The translations under genes were made by a program, and so were the position numbers. DNA of 64,000 nt from Isoetes taiwanensis (lineage: Eukaryota > Streptophyta > Lycopodiopsida > Isoetales > Isoetaceae): assembly GCA_021234155.1 (NCBI GenBank), contig JAJEKV010000129.1:1839963-1903962 (forward strand). The letters run 5' to 3'. Positions 60,540-64,000 of the stretch are shown in pieces; within the stretch, counting starts at the first letter, position 1, and each line of letters starts with the position of its first letter. The notes under the pieces were generated by a model that saw only the letters and a list, made by a program, of their open reading frames with translations, had not been told where the DNA came from and made no database searches.

Positions 60540-60836
60540 TCAATACCAAATATCGACTCCAAACAGACTGAAAACTTTCTGCAAAGGGCTGTTGCATCCT
60601 GCATCAACACTGTAATTTCCAGCACCAGCAGAAGGATCCCTTCGCCAGCTGATGTAAAATTTTTTACCTTGGATATCTCTCTCAAACGAAACCACATCAT
60701 TCACCTGCAAATTCTTTGCCTTGACAAATCTGCTCCAGCCTTTTGTGAAGACATAACTTTGGGAACTATCCCAATAACAGTATCTAAATTTCCACATGCA
60801 TTGATTTTCATCTTTTTTTTTTCTCCACAATTCCAT
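60540..60836 (-). pseudogene. RAV-type B3 DNA-binding domain fragment
   Basis: Reads WKFRYCYWDSSQSYVFTKGW, SRFVKAKNLQVNDVVSFER, KKFYISWRRD and ends QKVFSLFGVDIWY. The order W-F-R-Y-YW-SSQSY-TKGWSRFVK then DVVSFER is that of plant B3 domains of the RAV/TEM group, and the VxLFGVxI tail is their C-terminal repressor-type motif. The N-terminal part of B3 and any AP2 domain are missing. It lies inside the CACTA element's boundaries, so I read it as a captured fragment rather than a working gene. Confidence 0.75.
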
Positions 60837-60916
60837 CGCAAGGCAAATGTGCTTCTGCGTTGATTTTTGGAATGACGAGCTGAAACAAAAAATCCAACGC
60901 AGAATCAGTTATCAAA

Positions 60917-61153
60917 TCAAGCTGCCCACTTGGTTGCACAAGCACGAAATGAAATGCCAGTCTCAAGGACTTTCTTATCTAACCAATCTACACTATCTTG
61001 AGAGCCAACTAGATCCACCACAGAAATATCTGGTGGAGTGTCTAGCATAATATCCTCTAGGCTGAACTTTTGTGGCACGCATGGCTCAGTATCAAACGTG
61101 AATCCAAGCTCTCTTAAAAGATGACGCGCATCATTTTCTATACTCCTTGCCAA
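60917..61153 (-). pseudogene. Helical protein fragment, unknown
   Basis: 79 codons including stop (MARSIENDARHLLRELGFTF, DISVVDLVGSQDSVDWLDKK). Composition is protein-like but the family is unknown to me. Adjacent to the B3 fragment on the same strand but in a separate frame; it may belong to a different captured gene. Confidence 0.35.
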
Positions 61154-61289
61154 CCCTGATTGTTTGCACCTTGATTGTTTGCCCTAAATCGCTTTAAAAA
61201 CAATGGGAACATGAATTGAAGGAAAAAGTAGTACCATCTGTCAAGCTATCCGTACATATACCATGAAGATCGAGAGAAGAATAAATTGT

Positions 61290-61510
61290 GTTGAATTTTG
61301 TAAGCCACGACATTGTGCTTACTACATATGGAACCATTTGTTCGAATTACGAAAAGCCATCCGAAGAGGATGAAAAAGCGACCCGAGCCCGGGCTAAAGG
61401 GGCACCGCTTGTCGAACATTAGGTGGTTTAGAATTATTACGGATGAAGCTCAATCCATTAGAAATGCTCACACTAAAAGTTCATGTGCTTGGGGCTTAAG
61501 GGCACAATGA
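61290..61510 (+). pseudogene. SNF2-family helicase fragment 1
   Basis: One frame reads DIVLTTYGTICSNYEKPSEE (from about 61310), then a +1 shift near 61418 leads to LSNIRWFRIITDEAQSIRN and SSCAWGLRAQ. These are helicase motif Ia/Ib to II (the DEAQ variant of DEAH) of the plant SNF2/RAD5-like group. The frame break and missing ATP-binding P-loop show that it is a fragment. Confidence 0.75.
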
Positions 61511-61574
61511 AGATGGTGCCTTTACGGAACATGCGACCTTCTCGACACATATGTCACATCGTCACACATATAAC

Positions 61575-61600
61575 GAAAGTTCTAGAATGTTCTAGAAAGT
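61575..61600. promoter_or_regulatory. Heat-shock-element-like cluster 1
   Basis: GAA and TTC triplets alternate at 5-bp spacing (GAAagTTCtaGAAtgTTCta then GAA), five consecutive units, the consensus for heat-shock factor binding. Confidence 0.5.
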
Positions 61601-61649
61601 TTTAAAAGTTTTAAAATATAAGAGAATCTTGGGTGAGCCTAAGGAATCC

Positions 61650-61687
61650 TTCTAGAAAATTCCAGAATGTTGTAGAAAGTTCTAGAA
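61650..61687. promoter_or_regulatory. Heat-shock-element-like cluster 2
   Basis: Eight alternating units at exact 5-bp phase: TTC 61650, GAA 61655, TTC 61660, GAA 61665, TTG 61670 (one mismatch), GAA 61675, TTC 61680, GAA 61685. Whether it drives any transcript here is unknown. Confidence 0.5.
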
Positions 61688-61985
61688 TGAATGTTGCGAG
61701 AGAATACACTTATTTTCTTCCCAAAGCATTTTGCTAGATGACCAATTAAAATATTTTGGTTCAACCAACTCCACAATTCTCTTGATTTTCGATGAACAAA
61801 CTTGTCCAAGAAGGCAACAGCCTCCACAACCTCAGAATGGCCATAATGAAGAAATTAAAAAAGACAGTTAAGAGATTTCTCGAAAAAAGCGCATGATTTT
61901 TTGCTGCTGTATGTTGTGACTGTCGGATCATACAATCGATGCTGGAAAGAACCCATAAAAATCTTGGGCTCAAAGCGGAACAAGT

Positions 61986-62329
61986 TCATGAGTCATGAAG
62001 CGAAAACAATCCCGAGCATGGCGTTAAAAAACTGCACCAAAGGATCTGATTTTTGGCATGTAGGAGCAGAAGAGAGGTCTGTTTTTCGGTATTGGGTGTT
62101 CGTGAAGAACCCCCAGCGATGTCGGCAAGCTCAACCGCCTTGTGATCCCTAAGCTCCAGGCTGAAGCCCATTTTCCTTTGCACCATGACATGCTCTGCTT
62201 TGAAGACTTCCAAGGTAACAGCTGGCAGTTTAGATACTCTTCTTGGCGGCATAGCGGCCCGGAGCTATGTTCCAATTCCACTTTCCATGTATGGATCTCT
62301 AGAAACAAGGCCATCAACAGTGTAGCCAC
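61986..62329 (-). pseudogene. Captured-looking fragment, unknown
   Basis: Two overlapping frames; the more protein-like one reads [20 protein letters not shown] then [20 protein letters not shown]. Frame changes within 100 bp suggest decay. Same strand as the ORF at 62314-62742 directly upstream, so possibly one captured gene. Confidence 0.3.
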
Positions 62330-62742
62330 ATAGTATCTCGGCTTTTCAAAAAATCCTCATCAATGGGGTCGGCTTCATATGGAACTTGTGCAATTGAAAC
62401 GCAAATTCCTCCACCATCATATATCACAAAATCATCCAGACGTTTGGCAGGTAAAGTTGCAAGTTCAAGCATTGCTGCTGATTCCAACCTTGATGTTGAT
62501 CTTTCAACTTCCATAGTGCCATTAGAATTACTTGTATACCCAGCATGAGATTTTAGATCATAACCTTCTTCCCCCTGTATTGACGTATCCATATGTGCTT
62601 CTTTGGTTTGCTGATATAGTTCCAGACAATATTTTTCAAGCTCTTGCAAGCTCTCAAAGCCCCCAAAAAAACCATTTTTCCCATGATTCGGTTTTACGAA
62701 GAGTCTAGATGAAGGAGGTAATTCGGGGCGTCGCAAACCCAC
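62314..62742 (-). pseudogene. Captured-looking exon, unknown protein
   Basis: 142 codons: PELPPSSRLFVKPNHGKNGF, GGFESLQELEKYCLELYQQT, AMLELATLPAKRLDDFVIYD. Clearly protein-like and not transposase. It begins immediately beside a CACTA terminal-repeat remnant (62729-62765), suggesting that the captured segment starts there. Family not recognised. Confidence 0.4.
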
Positions 62743-62765
62743 GTCGCTAAATGACCATTCTCTTT
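62729..62765 (-). repeat. Internal CACTA terminal-repeat remnant
   Basis: GCGTCGCAAACCCACGTCGC then TAAATGACCATTCTCTT matches the right end of the element (63807-63843) with only a few differences, but it stops before the last CTTGTTGTG bases. It is a buried end from an earlier or nested element of the same family. Confidence 0.7.
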
Positions 62766-62954
62766 CACATCTAGAGATAAGATTACTTCCAGAAAGACCT
62801 GATGAAGCCGCATTGATATGGACAGATCAATCAGTCAATAATCAATAAATCCCTTTTGCCGGGGATGTTTCAGAATTAACGCTATGTTTCAGAATTCGCC
62901 ATCGACCTAAACCTAGAATCCGCCATTAGGACGTCGGGACAAGCGGCTGCAAGT

Positions 62955-63180
62955 CATATTAAACACTATAATGCTTCGGCGGACAAAAGGTAAAAGTGTG
63001 GGATTTTTCTTGTGTTCTTGCACAAATTTTAAGGCTTTATCCTGTTCTTCTTCTCAGAACAATGATTGACAACAAGCCTATTGTCAAGTTACCTTCAAGG
63101 ATTGTAAACTTGGAACAACTAGATTTTGACACAGAACAACGTCAGTTTTATAATGAACAATTTATAGCGGTAGCATATCT
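62955..63180 (+). pseudogene. SNF2-family helicase fragment 2
   Basis: IMLRRTK at 62968-62989, a 68-bp stretch with GTAAAAG donor and TTCTTCTTCTCAG acceptor, then TMIDNKPIVKLPSRIVNLEQ and LDFDTEQRQFYNE. This is the conserved MLRRTK...LP...FY segment following the SNF2 N-terminal half. Joining the two exons as they stand puts the frame off by one, so the gene is broken. It likely comes from the same parent gene as fragment 1, with other captured sequence between them. Confidence 0.7.
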
Positions 63181-63299
63181 ACTGTGATGATGCATGCGCA
63201 GGCAACACGCTTAAATGAAGCTGCAGGTTGGTCGTCAGAGTCTTTTTTAGACAGGTATCAATCAGACAGCTATTGAATTTGTAATCCTAAAAAACCATT

Positions 63300-63849
63300 A
63301 ACCTTCGTATATAAAAAAATATCGTCACATCGACCACCACGCCACATATCGTCATCGACGTGTCATATCGCCACATATACATACCGACGTGTCATATCGC
63401 CACATATACGTCTCGACGTGTCATATATGTCACATACGCCATATATAATCGTCATCGACGTGTCATATCGATACATACGTCCACATACGTCCACATATAC
63501 GACGCCGCATCGCGACGTCCACGCCGTAAACATCCACCGGGCGAGACACTGCCGTCCACCGGGCGCCTAAGCCCACCGGGGCGAGACGGATGGGCCAAGC
63601 AATCAGACGTCGTCGATGCGACGCGACGTCATAGCTGCCCACTGGCGTGACACACCGTCGATCCACGGGCGCAAGCGTCCACGGCATGACAGATCCGCCA
63701 CGCCACGGTGTCGACGTCGCACCACACGCCGCATGCGACGGTCCGGGCGACGCGGACGCCGCGTGGCGTCGCATGGTGGCGTTATTTGCGACGTCACGTC
63801 GCACAGACGTCGCAAGCCCACGTCGCTAAATGTCCATTCTCTTGTTGTG
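63300..63849. repeat. Right subterminal and terminal repeats of the CACTA element
   Basis: ACGTGTCATATCGCCACATA units repeat at 63358-63480, then dense CGACGTC, GCATGCGACG and GCGACGTC palindromes, ending CACGTCGC, TAAATG, TTGTTGTG. Mirrors the left end's composition. Confidence 0.75.
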
Positions 63850-64000
63850 CAATAAAGCTAATAGATCCAATTTCTAAACAGCAAATCCCATGATTTGATA
63901 TACAGGAAGCAATAGGAACGAGGAAAGAAGCTTCCAGGTTAGTTAGGATGTGCTGCGTTAAGTCTAATTTAGAGCAAATCGCATGACTTCATTAAACAAA
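63850..64000. other. Flanking DNA upstream of the RGLG-like gene before insertion
   Basis: Starts with the CAA target duplication. If the CACTA element is removed, this sequence would lie directly upstream of 28045, so it probably contains the original promoter or 5' leader of the RGLG-like gene. No TATA box stands out. Confidence 0.5.

Larger units (their letters stand above)
28046..63849 (-). mobile_element. Giant CACTA (En/Spm) transposon, 35.8 kb
   Basis: Both ends begin CACAACAAGA and have CATTTAGCGACG exactly 17 bases in (28063 at left; complement at 63821-63832 at right). The flanking trinucleotide is CAA on both sides (28043-28045 and 63850-63852), the 3-bp duplication CACTA elements make. 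Inside the ends lie GC-rich subterminal repeats. The two coding units read right to left in the order known for En/Spm: TNPD-like transposase first, TNPA-like Transposase_24 gene last. Related CTCTCCACTCAAGGTGGAG repeats occur on both sides (34.4 and 58.8 kb). Most of the length is a tandem array and captured sequence. The transposase is broken, so it is probably not autonomous. Confidence 0.8.

Noticed and set aside
63360-63893. Arg-rich frames on both strands
   Set aside because: Same cause at the right end of the element.

Overview
The window is nuclear DNA of a flowering plant. Evidence is intron-containing plant genes (a pectinesterase and an RGLG-type copine gene), plant transposon families (CACTA/En-Spm, Tourist-like and Mutator-like MITEs, LINEs) and a plant-type CCCTAAA repeat. 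The species cannot be told from this sequence. Genes are sparse; most of the window is repeats.

Region 1 (1-8.5 kb): a pectin methylesterase gene on the minus strand, cut by the window start at 1. It is followed by one short coding-looking exon, an unrecognised acidic or basic open reading region (4.3-6.0 kb), small tandem duplications and a weak minus-strand promoter with a short ORF near 8.2 kb. Region 2 (8.5-19.7 kb): a foldback MITE with a 9-bp target duplication, a 0.4-kb tandem duplication, LINE 3' ends (one with degenerate reverse-transcriptase C-terminal coding), unrecognised exon-like ORFs at 13.8-14.5 kb, and gene-poor AT-rich DNA.

Region 3 (19.7-28.0 kb): a complete minus-strand RGLG-like gene (nine exons, 24460-27970) that ends before any RING domain. 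Its last four exons also occur upstream in inverted orientation as a truncated plus-strand pseudogene (21605-22485). The two arms of this inverted duplication have each taken a later insertion that the other lacks: a 235-bp MITE in the right arm and about 1.6 kb in the left.

Region 4 (28046-63849): what reads as one 35.8-kb CACTA transposon. Matching termini start CACAACAAGA, and the flanking trinucleotide CAA is the same on both sides. Transcription of the transposon genes runs right to left. A broken TNPD-like transposase (58.6-53.6 kb) comes first and a TNPA-like Transposase_24 gene (30.9-28.8 kb) last. Between them sits a GC-rich tandem array of about 1.12-kb units (36.6-52.9 kb, about 15 units in three blocks, with a 13-N gap and a badly scrambled unit). 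The right side holds fragments resembling host genes: a SET domain, a RAV-type B3 domain and two pieces of a SNF2 helicase. It also holds an interstitial telomeric repeat and two well-phased heat-shock-element-like clusters. The element's left end lies 75 bp upstream of the RGLG start codon, so it interrupts that gene's 5' region.

Coordinates of exons were set by hand from splice consensus and reading frame; no alignment was run. The tandem array shows signs of consensus error, so frame breaks inside or beside it should not be over-read.
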